The notes under the pieces are model-generated. The model did no database searches. It was not told the origin of the DNA and saw only the letters and a list, made by a program, of their open reading frames with translations. Positions 1-6,553 of a DNA stretch of 11,743 nucleotides are shown here, piece by piece. The stretch lies in the NCBI GenBank assembly GCA_017960415.1, contig JAGCZE010000004.1, positions 1-11,743 of the forward strand, in the 5' to 3' direction. A program made the position numbers and the translations under genes. The DNA comes from Lachnospiraceae bacterium. Lineage in GTDB: Bacteria; Bacillota_A; Clostridia; Lachnospirales; Lachnospiraceae. Positions within the stretch are counted from its first letter, which is position 1. Each line of letters starts with the position of its first letter.

Positions 1-646
1 GCATGATGGAGACCATGCCCATCGCAGAATTCAACGGAGTGCGCATCTCGTTGGTAATATTGTTCATGAAGCGGTTTCTGGCACCGTCGGCATCGATAAT
101 ACGGCGGTTGATCTCTTCAAGCAGATACTTGGTTGATTCATCGAGCTTGATCCTGGCCACCACATTGGATGCCAGCTCCGCGGCTTCGCGGATCAGTTCG
201 AGCTCATCATCCGTCCAGATCCTTGCATTGCCGGCGTAGAAGCACATTCCGCCCAGATACTCGCCATCATGCACCATCGGACATCCCACAAAGGATTTTG
301 CTCCGATCATGTCGAAGAAGTCCTTCGATATGTGGTCGATCTCCTTTGCATCGATATTCTCGATGATATTTAGCCTTCCGGCAGCTCCCCACGGATTAAA
401 CAGCTCATGTTCGGGGCTTTCCGAATAATCAAGTATAAGATTCCGGTCTGCGATCACCTCGCGCGGATCCCAGCAGCAACGCATTTCCAGGAGAAATGGT
501 ATCTCATTTGTGCGCAGCACAAGTCCTCCGTCAAGTCCAAGTTCTTTTCCCACCGTCTCGACGCACTGCTGAATACCGCTACATTTGGCCTCTCTGACAA
601 GATTGAGGCCGATCCTTGATATAATGCTCTCATTGCTCTGCTTCAT
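1..646 (-). CDS. GAF-domain sensor kinase with degenerate HisKA H-box (C-terminus beyond left edge)
   Basis: Only the first 215 residues are in the window. Residues about 20-168 read as a GAF sensor domain; its C-terminal half includes GAKSFVGCPMVHDGEYLGGM (116-135). A short linker helix follows, then a HisKA dimerisation helix at about 190-212. Its H-box reads FMNNITNEMRTPLN (193-206), where the family has F-x-x-x-x-S-H-E-x-R-T-P-L/M-N. The His that accepts phosphate is therefore Asn199 (codon AAC, positions 50-52). The rest of the box (E200, R202, T203, P204, N206) is intact, so the helix is recognisable but should not autophosphorylate in the usual way. No signal peptide or membrane segment precedes the GAF, so the visible part looks cytosolic. 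The start at 646 has GGAG 9 bases upstream and lies 36 bases after the rapZ stop, so it is probably the last visible gene of the MATE-miaA-rapZ unit. The ATPase domain and any receiver domain cannot be seen. Confidence 0.85.
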   Translation of the reverse strand, partial: MKQSNESIISRIGLNLVREAKCSGIQQCVETVGKELGLDGGLVLRTNEIPFLLEMRCCWDPREVIADRNLILDYSESPEHELFNPWGAAGRLNIIENIDAKEIDHISKDFFDMIGAKSFVGCPMVHDGEYLGGMCFYAGNARIWTDDELELIREAAELASNVVARIKLDESTKYLLEEINRRIIDADGARNRFMNNITNEMRTPLNSAMGMVSIM

Positions 647-682
647 CCCGTTAGTCTCCCGCTGAATATAATATCGTGCAGC

Positions 683-1570
683 TTAAACACGTGTATTGAT
701 CTCTTTTACATTTTTATCCGTATCCCTGGCGATCGCCTTCGTTGAATAGCCCTTTTTCCCATACAGTTCGGCCAGTTTCATCGCAAATGTGAGCGATCTG
801 TGCTGTCCTCCGGTGCACCCGAAGCCCACGACCAGCTGTGCCTTGCCCTCTTTTTCGTACATCGGGATCGCGGTATCGAGATAATCCGTTATACGCTTGA
901 ACAGTTCCTGCGAATCCGGGGATGACATAACATAGTCCCTGACTTTTTCATCCCGTCCGGTCAGGCCTCTCAATTCCTCCACATAGAACGGATTGGGCAG
1001 GCATCTGACATCAAATACCAGGTCAAAATCCGAGCCGAGCCCGTATTTGTAGCCAAAAGCCACGAAACTTATGTTCATCGGCTTCTGCTCGTCCTTCGGG
1101 ATCGTATCTACGAGCTGTTCCCTGAACTGCGCCGAAGTAAGCAGCGATGTATCTATGATAAAATCGGCACGCGATCTTATCTCGGAGAGCAGCTCCTTTT
1201 CAAGCTCTATCGACGAAACAAGATCCAGATTCGAATCCAGCATCATAAGCGGATGCAGTCTCCTGGTCTCCTTGTAGCGCTTTAACAGTTCGGCCTGATC
1301 GCACTCAAGGAACAATATCCTGATATCGGCTATCCTCTTGAGCGTATCGAGAGCTTCGGAGGCATCACGCGCTATATTTGCATCTCTCGTATCGATACTG
1401 ATACATGCCCTGTTCGGAAAATCCTCGATCTGTTCGAGCATTCTTACGATGTCCGCAAGAAGCTTGGTCGGAAGATTGTCAAGGCAATAATACCCGTTAT
1501 CCTCAAAGACCTTGAGAGCCTTGGATTTACCGGATCCCGACAATCCGGTGATCAGCATGACTTCCATCAT
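683..1570 (-). CDS. rapZ: RapZ/YvcJ family nucleotide-binding protein (RNase adapter family)
   Basis: The 295 residues match the usual length of the family (about 284-295). Walker A is GLSGSGKS at 9-16, a Walker B-like ILFLECD is at 85-91, and ETRRLHPL follows at 101-108. The C-terminal domain shows YGLGSDFDLVFDVRCLPNP (family pattern GLPxDADLVFDVRFLPNP) and GCTGGQHRS at 251-259. The protein hydrolyses ATP/GTP. In E. coli the family member binds the sRNAs GlmY/GlmZ and guides RNase E, sensing glucosamine-6-phosphate; in Bacillus YvcJ affects competence. The role in Clostridia is not settled, so an RNA-adapter function here is inference. The start at 1570 has GAAAGGG 9 bases upstream; a second ATG follows immediately at 1567. 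Usual Firmicute partners yvcK and whiA are absent; instead miaA lies 44 bases upstream and a sensor kinase 36 bases downstream. Confidence 0.95.
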   Translation of the reverse strand: MMEVMLITGLSGSGKSKALKVFEDNGYYCLDNLPTKLLADIVRMLEQIEDFPNRACISIDTRDANIARDASEALDTLKRIADIRILFLECDQAELLKRYKETRRLHPLMMLDSNLDLVSSIELEKELLSEIRSRADFIIDTSLLTSAQFREQLVDTIPKDEQKPMNISFVAFGYKYGLGSDFDLVFDVRCLPNPFYVEELRGLTGRDEKVRDYVMSSPDSQELFKRITDYLDTAIPMYEKEGKAQLVVGFGCTGGQHRSLTFAMKLAELYGKKGYSTKAIARDTDKNVKEINTRV

Positions 1571-1614
1571 TCAAGTAAACCCTTTCCGCCGGGCGATCCG
1601 CAGATATTCTGTGT

Positions 1615-2520
1615 TTATTCCGGCTTACTGTCCCCATAGAAGTGTTCTATTAGATCGGACGCTTCCCCCACCGGATCCTTCCCCATATCGATCCAGTGAA
1701 TGTCCTTTCTCTTTCTGAACCAGGTCATCTGCTCCTTTGCCAGATGTCTGATCTCCATGAACAGCTTGTCAAAGAAGCTGTCATAATCGGCAAATTCTCC
1801 CTTCAGATACATAAGACAATATCTGTATTCCAGTCCGAGCCTGTACAGAAAATCGTCCTCGGCTCCGTTCTGCCTCAGTCCTTCCACCTCGTCCAGCATT
1901 CCCTCGGCCAGTCTTCGTATCAGCCTTTCCTCGATACGCTCATAGAGTATCTGTCTGGGCCATGTTACACCAAGGATGAGTGTCTCATACCTTTTCTGCG
2001 ACGGAAGCCGTGAAGGCGCTCCTGCGATCACCTTTTCGGCGGCCCGCTCAAGCCTTCTCTTGTTTTTCAGGTCCATGCCCTTCAGCATATCCGGATCCTT
2101 TGAGCTTATGGTCTCAATGAGCTCTTCTAACGTCATTGCTTCGACCTTACGTCTGATATCCGTATCCGGCTGTGCATCGGAAAGAACATATCCGTCAGCA
2201 ACCGCATTTACGTAAAGGCCTGTCCCCCCGACCATATATGCACGTTTTCCGCGTGCAATGATATCGTCTATCGCTCTGTAAGCAAGCGTCTGAAAATCCT
2301 TCAGTGAAAAGAAATCGTTCGGTTCCGCCACGTCCAGCAGATGATGGGGAACGCCCTTCATCTCTTCAGCGGTAACCTTGCCCGAACCAAGATCAAGCTC
2401 TTTGAAAACCTGTCTTGAATCGGCAGATACTATCTCAGCGCCGGCTGCCGCCGCAAGCTCTATTCCGAGCCCCGATTTGCCCGAAGCATTGGTTCCGGCG
2501 ATTATTACAAGCTTTTCCAT
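1615..2520 (-). CDS. miaA: MiaA-type tRNA dimethylallyltransferase, divergent subfamily
   Basis: The N-terminal half is clear MiaA: P-loop GTNASGKS (9-16; usual form GPTASGKS), VSADSRQVF (31-39) with the catalytic-site Asp34, GVPHHLLD (56-63) and VGGTGLY (97-103). MiaA transfers a dimethylallyl group from DMAPP to N6 of A37 in tRNAs reading UNN codons. The C-terminal half is unusual. Where typical MiaA has AIGYKE/GYRE, this protein reads RLGLEYRY (227-234), and the tail ends AKEQMTWFRKRKDIHWIDM, which keeps the QxTWFRxxxxIxWID pattern. Also LDLGSGKV (43-50) replaces the common MDIGTAKP. Length (301) is normal. The gene sits 28 bases after the MATE stop and 44 before rapZ, not in the usual mutL-miaA context. 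AGGA lies 10 bases before the ATG. A second, canonical miaA may exist elsewhere, in which case this copy could have a different tRNA or substrate preference; that is inference. Confidence 0.88.
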   Translation of the reverse strand: MEKLVIIAGTNASGKSGLGIELAAAAGAEIVSADSRQVFKELDLGSGKVTAEEMKGVPHHLLDVAEPNDFFSLKDFQTLAYRAIDDIIARGKRAYMVGGTGLYVNAVADGYVLSDAQPDTDIRRKVEAMTLEELIETISSKDPDMLKGMDLKNKRRLERAAEKVIAGAPSRLPSQKRYETLILGVTWPRQILYERIEERLIRRLAEGMLDEVEGLRQNGAEDDFLYRLGLEYRYCLMYLKGEFADYDSFFDKLFMEIRHLAKEQMTWFRKRKDIHWIDMGKDPVGEASDLIEHFYGDSKPE

Positions 2521-2548
2521 CTGCAGCTGTTCCTTTATCCCGTGTTTC

Positions 2549-3925
2549 TTATGCCCTCAATGTCATGCCTTCCTTCGGGACCGCCTTCTTTCTGACGATC
2601 ATGAAGCAGATGAAATGCGCGGCAAATGTCAGAAACCATGAAAATGTATAACTTACATATACAGTCTCGACCTTATGGTACTGCTCGATCTGAAATACGG
2701 TGGCTATCCACAGCAGTCTCGTTCCGCAGGCGCCGATCAGTGAAACCAGCATGGGCATTACCGAATAGCCTACGCCTCTTAATACCCCGACCATTACATC
2801 CATCAGCCCGCACAGAAAATACGTCGAATCTATGATCTTCATTCTTGCCATACCTGCATCGATAACCGCAGGATTGGTCGTATAAATGCCAAGCAGTTTT
2901 CGTCCGAAAGCAAGTTCAAGCTGTCCGAGGGCAACTCCGGTCACCGTAACGCTCAGCAGCGCACAGATGATAATGTTCCTTATCCTACCGTATTTTCCTG
3001 CTCCCATATTCTGTCCTATAAACGCCAGAGCCGCCTGATAGAACGAATTCATTGCCACATAAACGAAACCCTCAAGGTTTGAACAGGCCGAACTGCCCGA
3101 AACCGTGATCTCTCCGAAGCTGTTGATCGATGACTGTATGACTACGTTCGACAATGAAAAGATACAGCCCTGCAGTCCCGCAGGAATACCGATCCTGACA
3201 ATGTTCTTCAGTTCTTTCGTATCTATCCCCAGGTCCTTCAGAACCAGCTTAATATCGCTGTCGCTGGTAATCAGGCACTTGAGTACGAGCGCTGCGGATA
3301 CTGTCTGTGAAATGATCGTAGCCAGAGCCACTCCGGCCACATCCATCTTCAAAACTATTACGAAGAACAGATTCAGCACAACATTGATCACACCCGCAAC
3401 AAACAGGTAATACATGGGTCTTCTGGTGTCACCGACAGCTCGAAGTACTGCACTTCCGAAATTGTAGAGCATATTGGAGATCATGCCCAGAAAATATATA
3501 CGCAGGTAAAGTGCCGCAAGCGGAAGGACAGGTTCCGGCGTTCCCATCAGCTCAAGAATGCCTTTGGTGAACAACACCCCGACGAGTGTCAGGATCACTC
3601 CGCCTCCGACCGCAATGGTTATGGATGTATGTACGGTAGCATGCAGTTCGTTTGTCTGTTTTGCTCCGTAATGCCTTGCCGCCATTACATTCGTTCCAAC
3701 CGACAGCCCCACAAAAAGGTTGATCAGAAGGTTGATCAGAGAGCCCGTACATCCCACCGCAGCAAGGGAATTATCCCCGGCGAACCTTCCGACCACAATT
3801 ACGTCGGCCGCATTGAACATAAGCTGCAAGATACTCGACAACATCAGCGGTATGGCAAATTTCAGCATTTTCGGAAGGATCGCGCCTTCGCACATATTCA
3901 TTTCATAAACATTTCTTTTGGCCAT
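2549..3925 (-). CDS. MATE family multidrug/cation efflux transporter
   Basis: This is a 458-residue polytopic membrane protein with about twelve hydrophobic segments and the two-fold repeat of MATE exporters. The first half has LPKMLKFAIPLMLSSILQ, then NAADVIVVGRFAG (about 38-50), AAVGCTGSL and RAVGDTRRPMYY. The matching second-half elements include RIGIPAGLQ, FIGQNMGAGKYGRIRN and RGVGYSVMPM. MATE proteins export drugs or metabolites in exchange for Na+ or H+; the substrate here cannot be read from sequence. The C-terminus is short and basic (RKKAVPKEG), as expected on the cytoplasmic side. The start at 3925 has GAGG 7 bases upstream. It is the first gene behind a strong promoter at 4023-4051, followed after 28 bases by miaA, so efflux and tRNA-modification genes are probably co-transcribed. 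I cannot separate the NorM, DinF and MepA branches by eye. Confidence 0.93.
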   Translation of the reverse strand: MAKRNVYEMNMCEGAILPKMLKFAIPLMLSSILQLMFNAADVIVVGRFAGDNSLAAVGCTGSLINLLINLFVGLSVGTNVMAARHYGAKQTNELHATVHTSITIAVGGGVILTLVGVLFTKGILELMGTPEPVLPLAALYLRIYFLGMISNMLYNFGSAVLRAVGDTRRPMYYLFVAGVINVVLNLFFVIVLKMDVAGVALATIISQTVSAALVLKCLITSDSDIKLVLKDLGIDTKELKNIVRIGIPAGLQGCIFSLSNVVIQSSINSFGEITVSGSSACSNLEGFVYVAMNSFYQAALAFIGQNMGAGKYGRIRNIIICALLSVTVTGVALGQLELAFGRKLLGIYTTNPAVIDAGMARMKIIDSTYFLCGLMDVMVGVLRGVGYSVMPMLVSLIGACGTRLLWIATVFQIEQYHKVETVYVSYTFSWFLTFAAHFICFMIVRKKAVPKEGMTLRA

Positions 3926-3984
3926 TACAAATCCTCGTACAGCTCAGAGGCAGACATGTAACATATACTTTGCGAAATCTGCCT
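3926..3984 (-). promoter_or_regulatory. Structured leader of the MATE operon
   Basis: The roughly 90-base leader contains a perfect 7-base inverted repeat, AGGCAGA (read from 3984) and TCTGCCT (read down to 3948), with a 23-base loop. The distal arm runs into CCTC, which could alternatively pair with the GAGG of the ribosome binding site about 10 bases further on. The two pairings share bases, so they would exclude each other. The sequence matches no riboswitch class I recognise; a protein operator is an alternative reading. The ribosome binding site pairing is only 4 base pairs. Confidence 0.35.
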
Positions 3985-4022
3985 GTTCGGTCATAAATAA
4001 CAATACACACATAATCTATTAT

Positions 4023-4051
4023 ATTATACCCCCGAATTGCCCGATTTTCAA
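4023..4051 (-). promoter_or_regulatory. Sigma-A type promoter of the MATE-miaA-rapZ-kinase unit
   Basis: Read on the minus strand, a -35 box TTGAAA (4051-4046) is followed by a 17-base spacer and a perfect -10 box TATAAT (4028-4023). Transcription should start near 4016, giving a leader of about 90 bases before the MATE start codon. The promoter lies immediately after the terminator of the upstream chemoreceptor gene. Confidence 0.8.
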
Positions 4052-4064
4052 GTGCTTATCACAC

Positions 4065-4102
4065 ATAACAAAGGGGCATCGTACCGGAAATACGATTGCC
4101 CC
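4065..4102 (-). terminator. Intrinsic terminator after the chemoreceptor gene
   Basis: On the minus strand GGGGCA..TCGTA (4102-4091) pairs with TACGATGCCCC (4083-4073) around a 7-base loop, giving an 11-base-pair stem with one bulged base. It is followed by the modest T-rich tract TTTGTTATGTG. It lies 46 bases after the chemoreceptor stop codon. Confidence 0.75.
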
Positions 4103-4148
4103 TCGTGTATTTATGTTTATGCTTCTGTTTACATGTTTATAAGTCGGT

Positions 4149-6164
4149 TCAGAATCTGAATCCGCTTACATGGTTCCTGAGCTCGGATGATATCCTGTCG
4201 ATTGACTCAGCACCGTTGAGAACGTCCTCGGAAGCGGTAACAAGCACTGTTGCGCCTTCGGCAACACTTGTTACACCGTGAGCATTGTCCTCAACTGCGG
4301 TATCGATGGCGCTGATGGAGCCCTTGATCGTAGCGATCGCAGCGGTGATCTCGTTGTTGTCTTCAGAAATGGAAGCCATGGCATCATAGCACTCATTCAG
4401 CGACTTGATATACTCTTCGATCAGGGTCTTCTTCTCTTCGGAGTTCTCATCGGAAATCTTAAGCATGATGTCCGAAACTTCCTCAGCAGCCTTAACAAGC
4501 TGTTCTACGATACCAAGTACTTCGTCGGATACCTTCTGTATATCGCCTGCCATCGTAGCCGAATTGCCTGCAAGTGTTCCGATCTCGTCGGCAACGACTG
4601 CGAAGCCGCGGCACGCTTCACAAGCTCTTGCCGCCTCAATGGATGCATTAAGCGAAAGCAGGTTAGTCTGTGATGCAACAGAGGAAATACCCTGAGTCAT
4701 GGTCCTGATCTCTTCTACCTTCTGGGTATCCTTGATCTTATCCTGGAGCTTGCCGATAGCTGCATTCAGACGGGCAAGCATATCCTCATCCTTCCTCTCG
4801 ATCTCAGCCTTGAGCTGGTCGATGTTCTTAAGACTGTTACTGATCTCGGCAGTCTTCTCTTTCGTATCATGGCTGACTTTCTCGGTCAGATCGGTAATAT
4901 CGCCAACCTGCTGCGCAACCTGAGTCGTAGATGCGGAAGTCTCCTGTGAAGTTGCACTCATCTCTTCCATGGTGGCGGAGATCGTGGTCACATTATCCGA
5001 AGTCTTGTCTGCAGCAGATTTCAGGGTTGCAACATTGTTAACAAGATCATCGGATGCATTATTGATATCCTCAATGATTCCGCCCATTGCATTCTTCAGG
5101 ACATTAACCGCACCAACCAGCTTGCCGACCTCGTCTTTTGACTTGGTCTCGATATCCTTCGAAAGATCGGCCTTGCCGTTTCTGACATCCTCCCCGAGAG
5201 CCTCAACCTTACGGCTCGCATCGGTAATGGGTGATGCAACCATGAAGCCGACACCGACAGCTGCCAGAATCGCTACTACCGCGCAGATAACAAGTATCAG
5301 CTTGATGTGATCCTGAACGTCATCGACGATATTGTCAAAATTCGAGGACGGAGATACATAATAGATCTGCCAGTCAACGTCTGAAAGACCTCTCTGTGTT
5401 ACATAAACGAGTGTTCCGTTGTAATCGGCAATAGCCGGAGCGTCATCGGAAGAAGCTGCGGTAACGTAATCCACATCAAGATCCTTGACATTCTTTATTT
5501 CTGAAACGTTTGACTCATATTTATCGTAGGGATGATATACCATCGCGCCATCGCCTGCGGTCAGGAAGATATATGCGCCTTCGTCACCGGTGCTCTTTCC
5601 GAGATCGTCGACATCGGCAAGAAGTTTATCTACAAGTACATCGATACCAATAACGCCATCAAGCGCACCTGCATTGAAATATTTCGAAATAGTAAGGATC
5701 AGACCTCCTGTAGCCGCGTCAACGTAAGGCGAGCTGAAACAAAGCATTCCTTTATTGGCTGAGGATTCCTTATACCAGGATCTGGTACGTCCGTCCCAGT
5801 CCGCTGCGGGAACCCATCCCGATCCGTTCAGGAACGCACCCGAAGAAAACTGGACATAGATCATGTCAGACATCTTATCGGTCTCAGTAAGGTTTGTAAG
5901 TACGCCTATAAGCTGTTCGGCCGTAGCAGTGGCCCCGGCGGCATTAAGAACCGCTTCAACCGCAGTAATGGAAGTAGTACTGTCTTTGAGCCATCCATCG
6001 ATAACAGAAGCAAAATACTCTGTTTCTACGTTGTACTTACCGTTAAGCAGATCTTCATAACTGGGTTTCACTTTTTTCAATGTCGTCTGACCTTCGATTA
6101 CAAGCAGAACAACACACAGCACAGCGATAATGATCGCCAGCTTGATCTTTAAGCTTCTTAGCAT
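4149..6164 (-). CDS. Methyl-accepting chemotaxis protein, dCache sensor, predicted amino-acid receptor
   Basis: This is a 671-residue transmembrane receptor. TM1 spans about 8-24, an extracellular double-Cache domain about 40-275, TM2 about 287-310, HAMP about 310-360 and the coiled-coil signalling domain about 370-665. The sensor carries R128-x-W130-Y131, Y147-x-D149 and D175, matching the ligand-contact pattern I recall for amino-acid receptors such as PctA (dCache_1AA); the preceding aromatic is W123 rather than Tyr. The signalling tip reads SQTNLLSLNASIEAARA then CEACRGFAVVADEI, clearly the MCP hairpin that contacts CheA and CheW. However, the conserved GEAG is CEAC (Cys515, Cys518). No C-terminal methyltransferase-binding pentapeptide is present; the end is LRNHVSGFRF. 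The start at 6164 has no good ribosome binding site (GAAGCAAGA only) and no in-frame ATG alternative before the stop codons upstream. The gene appears to be a single transcription unit. Confidence 0.96.
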   Translation of the reverse strand: MLRSLKIKLAIIIAVLCVVLLVIEGQTTLKKVKPSYEDLLNGKYNVETEYFASVIDGWLKDSTTSITAVEAVLNAAGATATAEQLIGVLTNLTETDKMSDMIYVQFSSGAFLNGSGWVPAADWDGRTRSWYKESSANKGMLCFSSPYVDAATGGLILTISKYFNAGALDGVIGIDVLVDKLLADVDDLGKSTGDEGAYIFLTAGDGAMVYHPYDKYESNVSEIKNVKDLDVDYVTAASSDDAPAIADYNGTLVYVTQRGLSDVDWQIYYVSPSSNFDNIVDDVQDHIKLILVICAVVAILAAVGVGFMVASPITDASRKVEALGEDVRNGKADLSKDIETKSKDEVGKLVGAVNVLKNAMGGIIEDINNASDDLVNNVATLKSAADKTSDNVTTISATMEEMSATSQETSASTTQVAQQVGDITDLTEKVSHDTKEKTAEISNSLKNIDQLKAEIERKDEDMLARLNAAIGKLQDKIKDTQKVEEIRTMTQGISSVASQTNLLSLNASIEAARACEACRGFAVVADEIGTLAGNSATMAGDIQKVSDEVLGIVEQLVKAAEEVSDIMLKISDENSEEKKTLIEEYIKSLNECYDAMASISEDNNEITAAIATIKGSISAIDTAVEDNAHGVTSVAEGATVLVTASEDVLNGAESIDRISSELRNHVSGFRF

Positions 6165-6386
6165 TCTTGCTTCGATGATCTGTAAAAGTCCGGTAAATTT
6201 TTATCCTCAGGATCTTCAGATTCCAGTGATCCAAAACAGCTTCGGGCTTTCGATCATCTTCCTCCTTCTGAAAGATATACGTGTCGCAAATAAAGACTAT
6301 GCCCTGCACCCAAAGGATCCCGGACCGGATCCGGCTCCGGCAGTCATCAAAAAAGTTCCGACACATTTCGCGATATATTATATAAC
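6165..6386 (-). promoter_or_regulatory. Long leader/upstream region of the chemoreceptor gene
   Basis: This region holds no convincing gene. It contains a strong AAGGAGG (6267-6261) followed after only 3 bases by an ATG at 6257, opening a 13-codon ORF (MIESPKLFWITGI) that is in frame with the chemoreceptor but closed by TGA, TGA and TAA. It also holds a GGATCC-GGTCCG-GGATCC hairpin around 6312-6331. I searched for a FliA/SigD flagellar promoter (TAAA-N15-CCGATAT) and saw no match. Confidence 0.35.
6377..6382 (-). promoter_or_regulatory. Possible -10 element for the chemoreceptor
   Basis: A perfect TATAAT occurs on the minus strand, about 210 bases upstream of the start codon. No good -35 box lies 16-18 bases upstream (that region is the arm of the prfC terminator hairpin), so the promoter call is weak and may just be AT-rich sequence. 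Confidence 0.3.
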
Positions 6387-6428
6387 AAAAAACCACAACT
6401 AACCAGTATTTTGTTGTTTGTGGGTTTT
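6387..6428 (-). terminator. Probable terminator of the rho-prfC unit
   Basis: On the minus strand AAAACCCACAA (6428-6418) pairs with TTGTGGTTTT (6398-6389), giving about 10 base pairs with one bulged C and a 19-base loop. Six consecutive T (6392-6387) close it. It lies about 125 bases after the prfC stop. The mirror strand also ends in a T-rich tract, so it could act in both directions. Confidence 0.55.
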
Positions 6429-6475
6429 AAATATTTTAATTTTCATCAAATGTATTTTGTGCGTTAATTCATCTT

Positions 6476-6499
6476 TTCATGAATAAAATTCTCATGAAT
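6476..6499. repeat. Short inverted/direct repeat TTCATGA
   Basis: TCATGAAT occurs twice (6477-6484 and 6492-6499). Because TTCATGAA is itself palindromic, the copies also form a 7-base-pair hairpin TTCATGA/TCATGAA with a 9-base loop. It lies in the AT-rich gap between prfC and its terminator. It may be an mRNA 3'-end structure or a protein site; nothing decides between them. Confidence 0.4.
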
Positions 6500-6553
6500 A
6501 CTGCAAAATAAATTAAGTGCTTGGCCGAAATATCCCAAAGTGATCCCGTTCCG

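Noticed and set aside
6231..6310. Possible cyclic-di-GMP riboswitch before the chemoreceptor
   Set aside because: A GCAGGGCA stretch recalls the GEMM core, but the second conserved half and tetraloop arms are absent.
6055..6396. 113-residue minus-strand reading frame overlapping the chemoreceptor start
   Set aside because: It overlaps the receptor coding sequence in another frame, has no family resemblance and no good ribosome binding site at its ATG.
6165..6400. FliA/SigD flagellar promoter for the chemoreceptor
   Set aside because: The nearest -10-like GAGGATAA has no TAAA box at the right distance.
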